A stretch of 64,000 nt of DNA, from positions 62,001 to 126,000 of the forward strand of contig CAYRHJ010000030.1 of NCBI GenBank assembly GCA_964424105.1, in the 5' to 3' direction. This DNA comes from CAYRHJ01 sp964424105. Its GTDB lineage: Bacteria; Planctomycetota; Phycisphaerae; UBA1845. Below are positions 1 to 8,631 of the stretch, piece after piece (within the stretch, counting starts at the first letter, position 1; each line of letters opens with the position of its first letter). The position numbers and the translations under genes were made by a program. The notes under the pieces were generated by a model that had not been told where the DNA came from, did not search any database, and saw only the letters and a program-made list of their open reading frames with translations.

Positions 1-603
1 CACGAGCCTGAATTCACCCACACCCCCATCATACTACATCGGTTGAACGACATTGCTTTCAGCGGTGACGGCGAACCGACGACCTGTCCGGTTTTTGCTG
101 ATGGCGTTGAACTCGCGGCCCGCGTCAAGGTCGAATTGGGTGGCGAGTGCGTCAAGCTGGTGTTGATTACGGATGCTTGCTACCTGGATCGAGCTGAAGT
201 CATTCGCGGGCTGGAAGTCATGGACCGGTCGAACGGCGAGATCTGGGCCAAGCTCGACGCGGGTACGGAAGAATATTACCGCCTGATCAACCGTCCCAAT
301 TTTCCACTGGCCCACGTCATGAAAAACATTACATCCACGGCACGAATCCGGCCCGTAGTCATTCAGTCGCTGTTCATGCGGGTGCATGACGTTGGCCCAT
401 CACACGATGAAATCATCGCCTACTGCGATCGATTGATAGCGGTGTTGGATGCCGGCGGGCGGATTTCACTGGTTCAGATATACACGGTGGCCCGTGTGCC
501 CGCACAGCCCTACGTCACACCGCTGACGAATGCGGAGGTGGATGCCATCGCCGATCGGGTTCGGCAATGCGTTTCAGTTCCGGTTGATTCGTTTTACGGT
601 TAG
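1..603 (+). CDS. Radical SAM protein, 3' part (5' end outside window)
   Basis: The frame is open from the first base, so the N-terminus and probably the CxxxCxxC cluster motif lie upstream of the window. The visible 200 residues match the C-terminal two thirds of COG0731-type radical SAM Fe-S oxidoreductases. The segment around residues 19-26, IAFSGDGEPT, is the conserved GEP motif that contacts S-adenosylmethionine, and a later segment LITDACYLDR fits the next barrel strand. The substrate cannot be named from this fragment. The TTG at 43 would only be an internal codon, not a start. The frame ends in TAG and a 238-base spacer follows, so this is probably the last gene of its unit. Confidence 0.85.
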   Translation, partial: HEPEFTHTPIILHRLNDIAFSGDGEPTTCPVFADGVELAARVKVELGGECVKLVLITDACYLDRAEVIRGLEVMDRSNGEIWAKLDAGTEEYYRLINRPNFPLAHVMKNITSTARIRPVVIQSLFMRVHDVGPSHDEIIAYCDRLIAVLDAGGRISLVQIYTVARVPAQPYVTPLTNAEVDAIADRVRQCVSVPVDSFYG

Positions 604-694
604 GTGGGCGTCGGTCACACGCTGAAACTGCCCGATTCATTGACTCCGTTTTGCAATTGCACAATCCGGCCGAGAGATTTAGATTCATTGGTGC

Positions 695-724
695 TTGACA
701 GCGATAATCAATTCCCCGTAGTTT
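695..724 (+). promoter_or_regulatory. Possible sigma-70-type promoter for the S8 protease gene
   Basis: A perfect -35 hexamer TTGACA lies at 695-700. After 18 bases comes a weak -10, TAGTTT at 719-724. This is the only good -35 match in the 238-base spacer and it points at the protease gene, about 120 bases downstream. The weak -10 keeps confidence low. Confidence 0.3.
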
Positions 725-841
725 ACATCATCATGTGTTGGGCCGTTTGCGGCGATGGAACAAATTATCATTTCCCGTCAAGGGCGAGTCGCCGGATCGG
801 CAAGCGGATCGTTCTTCGTGGTCACTTTGGGAGGGCACACA

Positions 842-3079
842 ATGCTGAGAGGTTTTTCATTTCTGCGTGTGGTTAGCGCCGTTTGTATCGGTGCGTTTCT
901 TACGTCATCGTCGCTATTTGGACAGGTCATCAGGCCTGGGTTTTCAAAATTTCCCGCGGACGAGGCTGCGCAGGCTGCGCAAGCTGTTCAACCGCCTGGG
1001 CAGGATCGCGTCAGTGTCCTTGTGCACCTTGCGCCGGGGGTCGATCGCGGACCGGTTCGGCAATTCGCCGCTACCCAAGGCGGATTCGTTCAGTACGAAT
1101 ATGACATACTTCCTAACGTCATCAATATTCGGAATTTGCCCGCCCCGGCTTTGAACGGTCTTTTGCAGACGCAGGGGGTGGTCCGATGGGAAGAGGATAA
1201 GCAGGTTCAGGCCCACATGAACGACAGCACCCCGCTGATCCGGGCATTGCAAAGTCAAATCACCGGCGCGGGTTTGTCAGCGGATGGCACGGGTGTTCGG
1301 GTGTGCGTCATCGACAGCGGCATCGACAGCGACAGCGCGATGTATGCGACGCGTATCGATGCGGCTGCGGGACGTGACTTTGTCAACAACGACAACAACC
1401 CCGAAGATGACAATGGTCACGGATCGCACGTCGCAGGAACAGCCTTGGGAGGCGACACCTTATCGGTCAACTTCGGGTGCGTTGGTTCGGAACCGTTTCA
1501 GGGTGTCGCGCCGCGGGCGACACTGATTGGCTTGAAGGCGCTGGACTCGGGCGGCAGCGGGAGTTTTTCAAACATTATCGCCGCCATCAATTACGGAGCG
1601 AATCAGACGGCGTCGGGCGGTCGTTGTGATGTGATCAACATGAGCCTGGGTGGCGGGGCATTCAGCGGAACCTGCGACGGCGATAGTGCTGCGGCGGCGG
1701 CCAACAACGCCGTTGACGCCGGAGTCGTCGTGGTCGCGTCTTCCGGTAATGAGGCCAACAGCAACGCCATGGGAACGCCGGCATGCGGGTCGAAAGTGAT
1801 CGCCGTCGGAGCGACGTACGATGACAACTATCCCAATTGCGAGTTCCCGAGCCAGAGCACATTCGAATTCTGTGTTTGTGTTAATATCTTCTGTTGCGGA
1901 ACCTGCGTCGACAACTCGCCCAGCGTTGACCAGATCACCTGCATGAGCAACCGCAGCACTCAACTGGACGTCACCGCGCCCGGGTGCATTACGTTCTCGG
2001 CTGATTCCACCGCGTCGCCCAATGGTCTTGTCGGCTTCTGCGGCACGAGCATGGCCTCGCCGCACGTGGCAGGTCTGGCGGCCCTGCTGCTGGATGCCGA
2101 TCCCAGCTTGACTCCGGCGCAGGTTCGTCAGCTCATTCGCGACGGAGCGATCGACCTGGGCGCCACCGGCTTTGATACCGTTTACGGCTGGGGCCGGATC
2201 GACGCGATCAATTCGCTGTCGCTCGTGACGCCTGAAGTATGCGGCAATGCTAACTGCGGACCCGGCGAAGACTCCTGCAACTGTCCTTCCGATTGCGGTG
2301 CCCCTCCGGGAACGGAGTCCAACTGCAACGATAGCATCGACAATGATTGCGATGGCAACGCCGACTGTGCGGACACCGATTGCTCCGGCGATCCCGCGTG
2401 TATCTGCGATGACGACGGCACGTGTGAACTCGGCGAGGACTGTAACAACTGTTCCAACGACTGCATCAGCGGAACATCGGGCGGCGGAGCCGTTTGTGGC
2501 AACGGGCTTTGCGAAGCCGGAGACGGTGAAGACTGCGTTTCCTGTGCCGCCGATTGCAGGGGCGCACAAAATGGACCACCCAGCGGTCGGTTCTGCTGTG
2601 GTGATGGTGATGGACAGAATCCGTTGCCGTGCAGCAATTCCACGTGCACAACAGGTGGCTGGAGTTGTACAGACGTTCCCTCCGGCGGCGGTGTCGCGTT
2701 CTGTTGTGGCGACGCGATCTGTGAAGGGAACGAGGACGCCACCAATTGTGCCATCGACTGCGCGACGGGATGCAGCGTCCCGGCGGATTGCAGTGACGGC
2801 GTCGGGTGCACCGACGATGACTGTGTGGGGGGCATCTGTGTGAACAGCGCCAACAACGCCAATTGCCCCAACGATGGCTTGTTCTGCAACGGGACGGAAT
2901 TCTGTAGCGCCGTCAATGACTGCTCATCGACGGGCAACCCCTGTTCGGGTAGTCAGACTTGCAATGAGGCGACGGACACTTGCGATCAACCGTCGTGCGG
3001 CGGGAACAAGGCTCCGTGCTCCGTCAACGCGGACTGCTGCTCGTTGAATTGCAAGAGCGGACAATGCAAGGGTAATTAG
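842..3079 (+). CDS. Secreted subtilisin-like (S8) serine protease with Cys-rich C-terminal region
   Basis: A 745-residue exported endopeptidase. The start at ATG 842 is chosen because GGGAGG lies just upstream and the protein then opens with a clear signal peptide (about residues 1-28); an upstream in-frame start at 755 would bury it. Residues about 50-125 look like an inhibitor I9-type propeptide. The catalytic domain (about 145-440) shows the full triad: D158 in VIDSGID, H193 in GHGSHVAGT and S403 in GTSMASPHVAG. From about residue 467 to the end the protein is a Cys-rich array with units such as CGNGLCEAGDGEDC and CNDGVGCTDDDC-like segments, resembling the disulphide-rich surface repeats common in Planctomycetota secreted proteins. 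It probably acts outside the cytoplasm. The Cys-rich region may serve for anchoring or binding, which is inference. A strong hairpin follows the stop. Confidence 0.93.
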   Translation: MLRGFSFLRVVSAVCIGAFLTSSSLFGQVIRPGFSKFPADEAAQAAQAVQPPGQDRVSVLVHLAPGVDRGPVRQFAATQGGFVQYEYDILPNVINIRNLPAPALNGLLQTQGVVRWEEDKQVQAHMNDSTPLIRALQSQITGAGLSADGTGVRVCVIDSGIDSDSAMYATRIDAAAGRDFVNNDNNPEDDNGHGSHVAGTALGGDTLSVNFGCVGSEPFQGVAPRATLIGLKALDSGGSGSFSNIIAAINYGANQTASGGRCDVINMSLGGGAFSGTCDGDSAAAAANNAVDAGVVVVASSGNEANSNAMGTPACGSKVIAVGATYDDNYPNCEFPSQSTFEFCVCVNIFCCGTCVDNSPSVDQITCMSNRSTQLDVTAPGCITFSADSTASPNGLVGFCGTSMASPHVAGLAALLLDADPSLTPAQVRQLIRDGAIDLGATGFDTVYGWGRIDAINSLSLVTPEVCGNANCGPGEDSCNCPSDCGAPPGTESNCNDSIDNDCDGNADCADTDCSGDPACICDDDGTCELGEDCNNCSNDCISGTSGGGAVCGNGLCEAGDGEDCVSCAADCRGAQNGPPSGRFCCGDGDGQNPLPCSNSTCTTGGWSCTDVPSGGGVAFCCGDAICEGNEDATNCAIDCATGCSVPADCSDGVGCTDDDCVGGICVNSANNANCPNDGLFCNGTEFCSAVNDCSSTGNPCSGSQTCNEATDTCDQPSCGGNKAPCSVNADCCSLNCKSGQCKGN

Positions 3080-3104
3080 CGCGATCGGTCCTTTTCAAGC
3101 GAAC

Positions 3105-3140
3105 AGCGGCGGGTCGACCGAAATGGCGGCCCGCCGCTTT
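3105..3140 (+). terminator. Hairpin terminator after the S8 protease
   Basis: A 9-bp perfect stem, AGCGGCGGG (3105-3113) with CCCGCCGCT (3130-3138), encloses a 16-base loop and is followed by TTTCTAT. It starts 25 bases after the protease stop. Confidence 0.65.
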
Positions 3141-3561
3141 CTATCGAGTTGACGGTCGAAATCGATTTCGTGTACCCCGTCGGAATGCCCAGCTTCAAGA
3201 CGCACTGGGGAGGACTCAATCGATCATCGTGTGTTAAGGCAAGAGATGAATCCTTGCCAGCACCTGTCGCATGACCAACCTGAACACATCGCACGTCGCC
3301 GTCGCAATCACGTAACCTTGCGGGTCGGCGAGTTGAAGCGCGAGCAATCGGGTCGTACGAAGGTCAACGATCGATCGCTAGCGGGCATCGATCAGTATGT
3401 CATCAATCTGTGTGATGATTTCAACCATGGCATGTCACTCCGGTTGGGTGTCTGGGAAAGCGCCTCGAGATTGCGGTCTTTTGCCGTTCTGCGGAACAGC
3501 GGTCGGCGTACGGATGAAGTGGACCGTTGAGCCGCAAACGTCTTCACACGCGATCAAAACG

Positions 3562-3639
3562 CTACGCAGGAATCTGGTCGATGAACGAGGCCAATGGACC
3601 CATAATTTCGACGAGCCAAGTCAGTAGCGAATTGAACAT
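3562..3639 (-). CDS. Putative 25-residue hydrophobic small protein
   Basis: A 26-codon minus-strand ORF starts at ATG (3639) and is preceded, at 6 bases spacing, by AAGGAG (3651-3646), which is among the best Shine-Dalgarno sequences in the window. The peptide is strongly hydrophobic (begins MFNSLLTWLVEIMG, ends FIDQIPA) with two acidic residues and one Trp, so a membrane-associated peptide is possible. The same frame is open further upstream, but the upstream part is basic and lacks a ribosome site. I do not recognise the family. The ORF stands alone, pointing away from the MoxR cluster. At 25 codons it could be a chance ORF; the ribosome site is the main support. Confidence 0.35.
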   Translation of the reverse strand: MFNSLLTWLVEIMGPLASFIDQIPA

Positions 3640-4024
3640 GTGATTCTCCTTTTTGAAAGACGGGTTAGATTTGGAAGCTGTCGACACTCCCTTCTTGCGA
3701 ATGAAGCACTCGGCCAGCCTCTTTCCCCTCGGAAATGCTAGGGCAATCATCGGTATTCCCCCGGTTCAACTTGAGTCGGAACAACTGTAACCTTCCGTGT
3801 GTGCTGGTTTTGTGCGTTTGCACAATGCGATTTCGATCCGGAAATCGGCAAACACGCCAGCCGGAACCCCCGCCAACCAGTTTTAATTCGGCGGTGCAAC
3901 AAGTCGTGGCGAAGTTCGAATCTCGCGATTTCGACATTGCCCGTGGGAAAAGGAAGGCGATGTGTCAATTTGGGGGGGATAATTGTGAGAATTTCCGTGA
4001 CGATTGTCCAGGGAATTGGATTGC

Positions 4025-4053
4025 TTGTCGATCGGGAACGGGCTGGTTAGGAT
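4025..4053 (+). promoter_or_regulatory. Weak promoter-like pair upstream of the MoxR/VWA cluster
   Basis: TTGTCG (4025-4030) and TAGGAT (4048-4053) are separated by exactly 17 bases and lie about 180 bases before the first gene of the cluster. Each hexamer matches consensus at four of six positions, so this is suggestive only. Confidence 0.2.
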
Positions 4054-4234
4054 CAAGTTGGATGAAAGGCGTTTCGAGACTTTCGTCCGCGCCTTCCGCG
4101 AAAATAAACGGTATGCGGTGTCCTGATTTAGGAACCGTTCCGTGGCGGTGGAGGTTCGGTCAAAAGTCGGACGTTGCAGGACGGGTCGAAACACCTGTGG
4201 CTGATGCGATGGTCGCGACGAACCGGGAGGTTCA

Positions 4235-6064
4235 ATGTCCATGTCCCAAATCGAGAGGGCGGTTCGGCAGGCGAGGTCGCGTTTGACGGCCAATCGCTGG
4301 TTGGATCAAGTCTGTGTCACGCTCGCGACGGCCGCCGGAATCTTTGCAGCCATATCGGTATTGGTCCGTCTATTCGACGTTGCGTGGCCATTGGGGATGT
4401 TGGCGGCTGGGCTGGTCATTGTCGCGGTGGGCGGTTCCATTATTTGGGCTTTGTTGACACGCGTGGACCTGGCGGGCGCAGCCGTAGCGCTGGACCGGGC
4501 GGCGGGTTTGAAAGAACGGATCAGCAGCGGAATGTATTGCAGTCAGGGCAGCGACCCGTTTGAAAAAGCGGTGTTTGCCGACGCGGAGCGAACGGGAGGC
4601 CAACTGCACGTGGCCAGTCATTTGCGATGGCAAGCGCCGCGTCGCCTAGGTGGCGCATTGACCGCGGCGCTCGTGGCTGCGGCGACGTTATTGATTCCCC
4701 GCGGCCTACTGGCGGGTGACGAAGCAACCACACACACTCAACAGGACACGGTTCGCACGGCTGCGGTCGTCAAGCAACGCACGGAAGACATCAAAAAGGC
4801 GGCCAAGACCAATCCGGAACTCAAGGCGTTGGCGGAGGAGTTGGAAGCGCTGGGCGAAGTACCGGATCAGCGGAATTTTACGCCCACGGACATTCGGCAC
4901 GCCGCCCTGAAAAAGCTGGATCAGATGCAGGACATTTTGAAGCAGCAAAAGGGCAAGGACGAATTCAAAAACGCGCAGGAATTGAAGAAGATGTTGCGGG
5001 CATTGAATCCTTCCGAAACGCCGGACACGCCCGTGAAGAAGCTGACGCAAGCGCTGGCCCAAGGCGATTTCAAGGCGGCGCGGGATCAGCTTCAACAGAT
5101 GCAGGAGCAACTGGCGAAATTAACCGACCCTGCCGACGCCCAGAAGCTCGATTCGATGAAAAACCAGTTGGATGAATTGGCGAAGAAACTGGAATCATTG
5201 GCCAAGGCGGAAGATTTGGAGAAACAGCTTCAGCAGTCCGGCATCAAGAAGGAAGACATCGAACGGATGTTGAAACAGTTGAGCAAGAAGGACTTGGAAC
5301 AGCTTCGCGAGCAGCTCGAAAAGCAAGGCATGTCGCAGAAAGATATTGAAAAGCTGGCGAAACAATTGCAGCAGCAGGCCGGCGCCCGACAGATGGCCCA
5401 GAACTTGGCGAAGAGTATGCAGCAGGCGGGCCAGGCGGCTGGCGAGGGGAATCCGCAACAAGCCATCGGACAAATGCAGGGGGCGGCGGATCAACTAAGC
5501 GAGATGGAAATGCTGGAGCAAGAGTTGAGTCAAATGGATTCCATGATCGCCGACCTGCAAGATGCCAAGAACGACATGGGGAATCCTTGCGGTCAATGCA
5601 GAGGGACGGGCATGGAGGGCAAGAAACCGTGTGGCCAATGCAGCGGTAGCGGCACGCAGGGCGGCGGCGGCATGGGGTCGAAGATGCAACGGGGCCAAGG
5701 TGGGATCGCCCGAGAAGAGCACACGCCGGCGGATTTCGTCAAACGGCGGGAGAAGGTGAAGACAGGCCGAGGCGCCATTGTCGGGCAATACCTGGTGGAT
5801 GCCGATCAGATTCGCGGCGAGGTAACAAGCTCCGCGCATGAGATTGTGACTGCGGCTGAACGCGACGCGGCCGAGGCGATCAACCGGGCGCGTATCCCGC
5901 GTCGATATCATCAGTCGGTCAAACGATATTTTTCCGACCTTCAAGAAAAGCTGGATCGCGAAAAAGGCGAATCCAAGTCGTCCGGCACTGCGGATGATGA
6001 TTCCAGGAACGGCGATTTGAAAAACGGCGATTCGAAAAACGGCAATTCTTCGAACACACCATAG
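4235..6064 (+). CDS. Membrane-anchored coiled-coil protein with DnaJ-like CxxCxGxG motifs
   Basis: A 609-residue protein of no family I can name. The N-terminus carries two close hydrophobic segments (about residues 25-75) and a third at about 138-155. These are followed by some 280 residues rich in Gln, Lys, Glu and Leu that are clearly coiled coil. At about residues 452-470 are two CGQCxGxG-type motifs (CGQCRGTG and CGQCSGSG), half of a DnaJ-type zinc centre, then a Gly/Met linker and a basic C-terminal domain ending in a D/N/S-rich tail. GGGAGG at 4225-4230 supports the start at 4235; a second ATG at 4241 is also usable. It is the first gene of a run with 6-base gaps or overlaps that reaches MoxR, so it probably works with the VWA and MoxR proteins at the membrane. 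Confidence 0.85.
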   Translation: MSMSQIERAVRQARSRLTANRWLDQVCVTLATAAGIFAAISVLVRLFDVAWPLGMLAAGLVIVAVGGSIIWALLTRVDLAGAAVALDRAAGLKERISSGMYCSQGSDPFEKAVFADAERTGGQLHVASHLRWQAPRRLGGALTAALVAAATLLIPRGLLAGDEATTHTQQDTVRTAAVVKQRTEDIKKAAKTNPELKALAEELEALGEVPDQRNFTPTDIRHAALKKLDQMQDILKQQKGKDEFKNAQELKKMLRALNPSETPDTPVKKLTQALAQGDFKAARDQLQQMQEQLAKLTDPADAQKLDSMKNQLDELAKKLESLAKAEDLEKQLQQSGIKKEDIERMLKQLSKKDLEQLREQLEKQGMSQKDIEKLAKQLQQQAGARQMAQNLAKSMQQAGQAAGEGNPQQAIGQMQGAADQLSEMEMLEQELSQMDSMIADLQDAKNDMGNPCGQCRGTGMEGKKPCGQCSGSGTQGGGGMGSKMQRGQGGIAREEHTPADFVKRREKVKTGRGAIVGQYLVDADQIRGEVTSSAHEIVTAAERDAAEAINRARIPRRYHQSVKRYFSDLQEKLDREKGESKSSGTADDDSRNGDLKNGDSKNGNSSNTP

Positions 6065-6070
6065 GTATCC

Positions 6071-7087
6071 ATGAACCGGTCGGCGGCGCGTCTCCATTAC
6101 ATGTGGCTGCGACGATCGGCGTGGCTCGTTTTCGTGGCGGGCTGCTCCCGCACGGAGCCGGACGTGGTTGTTTATTGCAGTGTCGACGAGACCTTCGCTC
6201 GGTCGATCATCAGCGAATTCGAAGCCGGCAGCGATATCGAAGTCGGTCTTCTAACCGATAGCGAGGCGGGCAAGACGACGGGGTTGTTGACGCGAATACG
6301 GGCCGAAAAGAACGCCCCCCGAGCCGACGTTCTGTTTTCCGGCGAAATTTTCGGCACGATCCAATTGGCGAACGAGGGGCTGCTTGCGCCATACGAATCC
6401 CCCGAGGCCGCGGACATCCCCAGTCAGTTTCGAGACGCGAAGAACCGATGGACAGCGATCGGTTTGCGTGGCCGAGTGTTGGTCTTCGACCCGCGACGCG
6501 GATCGGCCGACGCGTTTCCCAAACGCTGGGAAGACCTGGCCGAGGCGCCGTGGGTTTCGCGTGGGGCGATCGCCAACCCGCTGTTTGGAACGACTCGCGG
6601 CCACGTGGCTGCGATGTACTCGCATTGGGGCACGGAACGCGCGGAAGCATTCTTGCGAAAATTGCGAGCGGGCGGTTGTTTGATCACCGACGGGAACAGT
6701 TCGGCGGTGCGAGCCGTTATGGACGGTCGGGCGGATTGGTGCGCGACCGATACGGACGACGTTTGGGTGGCACAGAAGGACGGCGCGTCTATCGATTTGA
6801 TCTACCCCGACATGGGCCACGGTGATACGTTGTGGATTCCCAGCACGGTAGCGCTGATCGCGAACGGGCGCCAGCCGGCCAATGCCAGGCGACTCGCGGA
6901 TTTTCTGATATCCGCCGAGGTTGAGCGCATCTTGGCGGAGTCGGAATCGCGCAACGTGCCGGTGCGCCCCGAACTGCGGCGGTTGATGAACATCGATCAT
7001 CATTTCACATCAAATATCGATTATGCCGACATCGCGGCGCACCTGGATGAAAGTGATCGTGCGGTTCGCGAAATACTTCTACGATGA
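6071..7087 (+). CDS. Fe(III)-type ABC transporter substrate-binding lipoprotein
   Basis: 338 residues of the extracellular solute-binding family 1 type that includes Fe(III) binding proteins (FbpA/AfuA). The N-terminus is a lipoprotein signal with lipobox VAGC at about residues 22-25. The mature start DVVVYCSVDE is the typical first strand. Later segments (DVLFSGEIFG, the long helix after ITDGNSSAVRAVMDGRADW, and LIYPDMG) follow the family fold. Family members deliver Fe3+ or other oxyanion-bound metals; the ligand here is inferred. The gene lies 6 bases after the coiled-coil gene and overlaps the permease start by 4 bases (ATGA). No ATPase gene is adjacent. Confidence 0.87.
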   Translation: MNRSAARLHYMWLRRSAWLVFVAGCSRTEPDVVVYCSVDETFARSIISEFEAGSDIEVGLLTDSEAGKTTGLLTRIRAEKNAPRADVLFSGEIFGTIQLANEGLLAPYESPEAADIPSQFRDAKNRWTAIGLRGRVLVFDPRRGSADAFPKRWEDLAEAPWVSRGAIANPLFGTTRGHVAAMYSHWGTERAEAFLRKLRAGGCLITDGNSSAVRAVMDGRADWCATDTDDVWVAQKDGASIDLIYPDMGHGDTLWIPSTVALIANGRQPANARRLADFLISAEVERILAESESRNVPVRPELRRLMNIDHHFTSNIDYADIAAHLDESDRAVREILLR

Positions 7088-8631
7088 CAGGCCACGCGAC
7101 GCGGCGGGTGGTCTTGTGGCTCGGCGGGGCATTGATCGTGCTCGTCTTGTTACTGCCCACGGCTGCGTTGTTGATTCGCGGCGGCTTGGGCGAGATCAGT
7201 TCCACGGCGAGCCTGTTTCCTTCCGATCGACAGTTAGGCTTGTTGTTCAAGACCATCACGCTTGCCGTCTGCGGAACCCTGTTGGCCACGGTTTTGGCTA
7301 TACCGGGTGCATTCGTGATCGGTGGGTCGCGGCGATTGACGCAGTTGCCATTCTTGACCGCGTTAATCGTTCTGCCGCTGCTGCTGCCACCGATGGTGAT
7401 GGCCTTCGGATGGCAAAAAATCCTGGGAGCCCATTGGTCCACATCCTGGTCGCCGCTGTTCCGAACGGTGTGGATTTGGGCGTCGTGGGCCTGGCCCATC
7501 CCGGCGTTGATACTGGGGACGGGCTGGTCCCGTACCGGCCGCGACATCTACGAATCCTCCATTCAGGAAACGACCGCGTTGATCGCATTTGTTCGCGCGG
7601 TCTTACCGAGCTTGTCACGCCATGTATTGCTGTCCGGCATCATCCTGATGGTTGTGTTCCTCGGTGAATACACGATTCCGCATGCCAACGGCGTGTTCGT
7701 GACCGCCAGCGACCTTGTTGACATCGTCGGCTCGACCGCTCCCGAACAGGGCATCTCCGCCACGTTGTACGCGTCGATACCGCTTACGGGCATCAGCCTG
7801 CTCATGTTGATCATCTGTCGGCTGATCTGGCCCGCGGCGATGCAAGATCGCGGCTATGAAGGCCGGGTCACCGTCTCCACGCGATACGCGGCGCTCACCG
7901 TATCGGTCATTTTGGTCACCACCGCCACACCCTTGTTCGTGCTGTTCTGGCGGCCGCAGCTTCCGCAGGAGCTGCTGGAAACGTGGACCACCTATTCGGG
8001 CGAGTTAGTCGCGACGTGGGGCATGTGCCTATTCGCCGGCGTGCTGGGCACAGTCATCGGTTTGACGATCGCGTTACAGCGGGGATGGCGCTGGCCGGCC
8101 ATGCTGGTGGCGATACCCGCCGCGGTCGTTCCCGGTGCACTCGTGGGCATTGGAATCCTGGCGGCCTATCAACCGGGTGACTGGAGCCGACGGGCACCGT
8201 TCATCGCGGACGCGCTCGGTTGGGTGTATAACCATTGGCCCATCGTCACGATGGGAATGGTAGCGCGGTATTCGTGGGTGGCGATTCTGGCTTGCTGGTT
8301 GGCAACGAGGAACAACCCGCGTGCATTAACCGATCAAGCCCATTCAGATGGGATGGATGAAATGCGGCTATTATGGAACGCGGCCCTCGTTCGGAATTGG
8401 CCGCTCGTCTTGGCGGGAGCGCTTCTGACATCATCGTTGGCCATGTCGGACCTGGCTGTGGTGGATGTTGTGCGCGTGCCCTGGCCATCCCTGGCCAGCA
8501 CGATCTTGATCGAAAAGTTCCACCGCTTTGAATCCGGAATGTTGGCGTCCATCAGCCTGATGTTGGTCGCGGCAGCCATACCGGGCGCGATTCTTGGCTA
8601 TGTCGCGTTGCGTCGCCGGTCCGCAAAATGA
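7084..8631 (+). CDS. ABC transporter permease, Fe(III)-type, two fused domains
   Basis: A 515-residue integral membrane protein with about 12 hydrophobic segments in two homologous halves, the arrangement of FbpB/AfuB-type iron permeases. EAA-like cytoplasmic loops can be seen around SSIQETTALIAFVRAVLP in the first half and MDEMRLLWNAALVRNWP in the second. It overlaps the binding-protein gene and the next gene by 4 bases each, so translation is probably coupled. It should form the channel for the upstream lipoprotein, but the partner ATPase is not encoded in this cluster. Confidence 0.88.
   Translation: MTGHATRRVVLWLGGALIVLVLLLPTAALLIRGGLGEISSTASLFPSDRQLGLLFKTITLAVCGTLLATVLAIPGAFVIGGSRRLTQLPFLTALIVLPLLLPPMVMAFGWQKILGAHWSTSWSPLFRTVWIWASWAWPIPALILGTGWSRTGRDIYESSIQETTALIAFVRAVLPSLSRHVLLSGIILMVVFLGEYTIPHANGVFVTASDLVDIVGSTAPEQGISATLYASIPLTGISLLMLIICRLIWPAAMQDRGYEGRVTVSTRYAALTVSVILVTTATPLFVLFWRPQLPQELLETWTTYSGELVATWGMCLFAGVLGTVIGLTIALQRGWRWPAMLVAIPAAVVPGALVGIGILAAYQPGDWSRRAPFIADALGWVYNHWPIVTMGMVARYSWVAILACWLATRNNPRALTDQAHSDGMDEMRLLWNAALVRNWPLVLAGALLTSSLAMSDLAVVDVVRVPWPSLASTILIEKFHRFESGMLASISLMLVAAAIPGAILGYVALRRRSAK

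Larger units (their letters stand above)
3141..4224. other. Gene-poor spacer (about 1.1 kb)
   Basis: No frame in this stretch has codon usage or composition like the neighbouring genes. The longer open frames are Arg/Ser/Pro-rich and look like chance. The only supportable items are the tiny minus-strand ORF at 3562-3639 and a weak promoter-like pair at 4025-4053. A decayed gene cannot be excluded. Confidence 0.5.

Noticed and set aside
1568..2569. 333-codon minus-strand frame across the S8 protease
   Set aside because: Shadow of the protease gene in GC-rich DNA; the plus strand has the catalytic triad and Cys array.
3378..3428. 16-codon amphipathic minus-strand ORF with GGAG upstream
   Set aside because: Too short to separate from chance; mentioned only with the stronger 3562-3639 ORF.
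3231..3530. 99-codon plus-strand frame as a gene
   Set aside because: Arg/Ser/His-rich, no ribosome site and no family character.
3970..3995. lac-operator-like ATTGTGAGAATT
   Set aside because: Short chance match with no LacI-type gene and no dyad symmetry.
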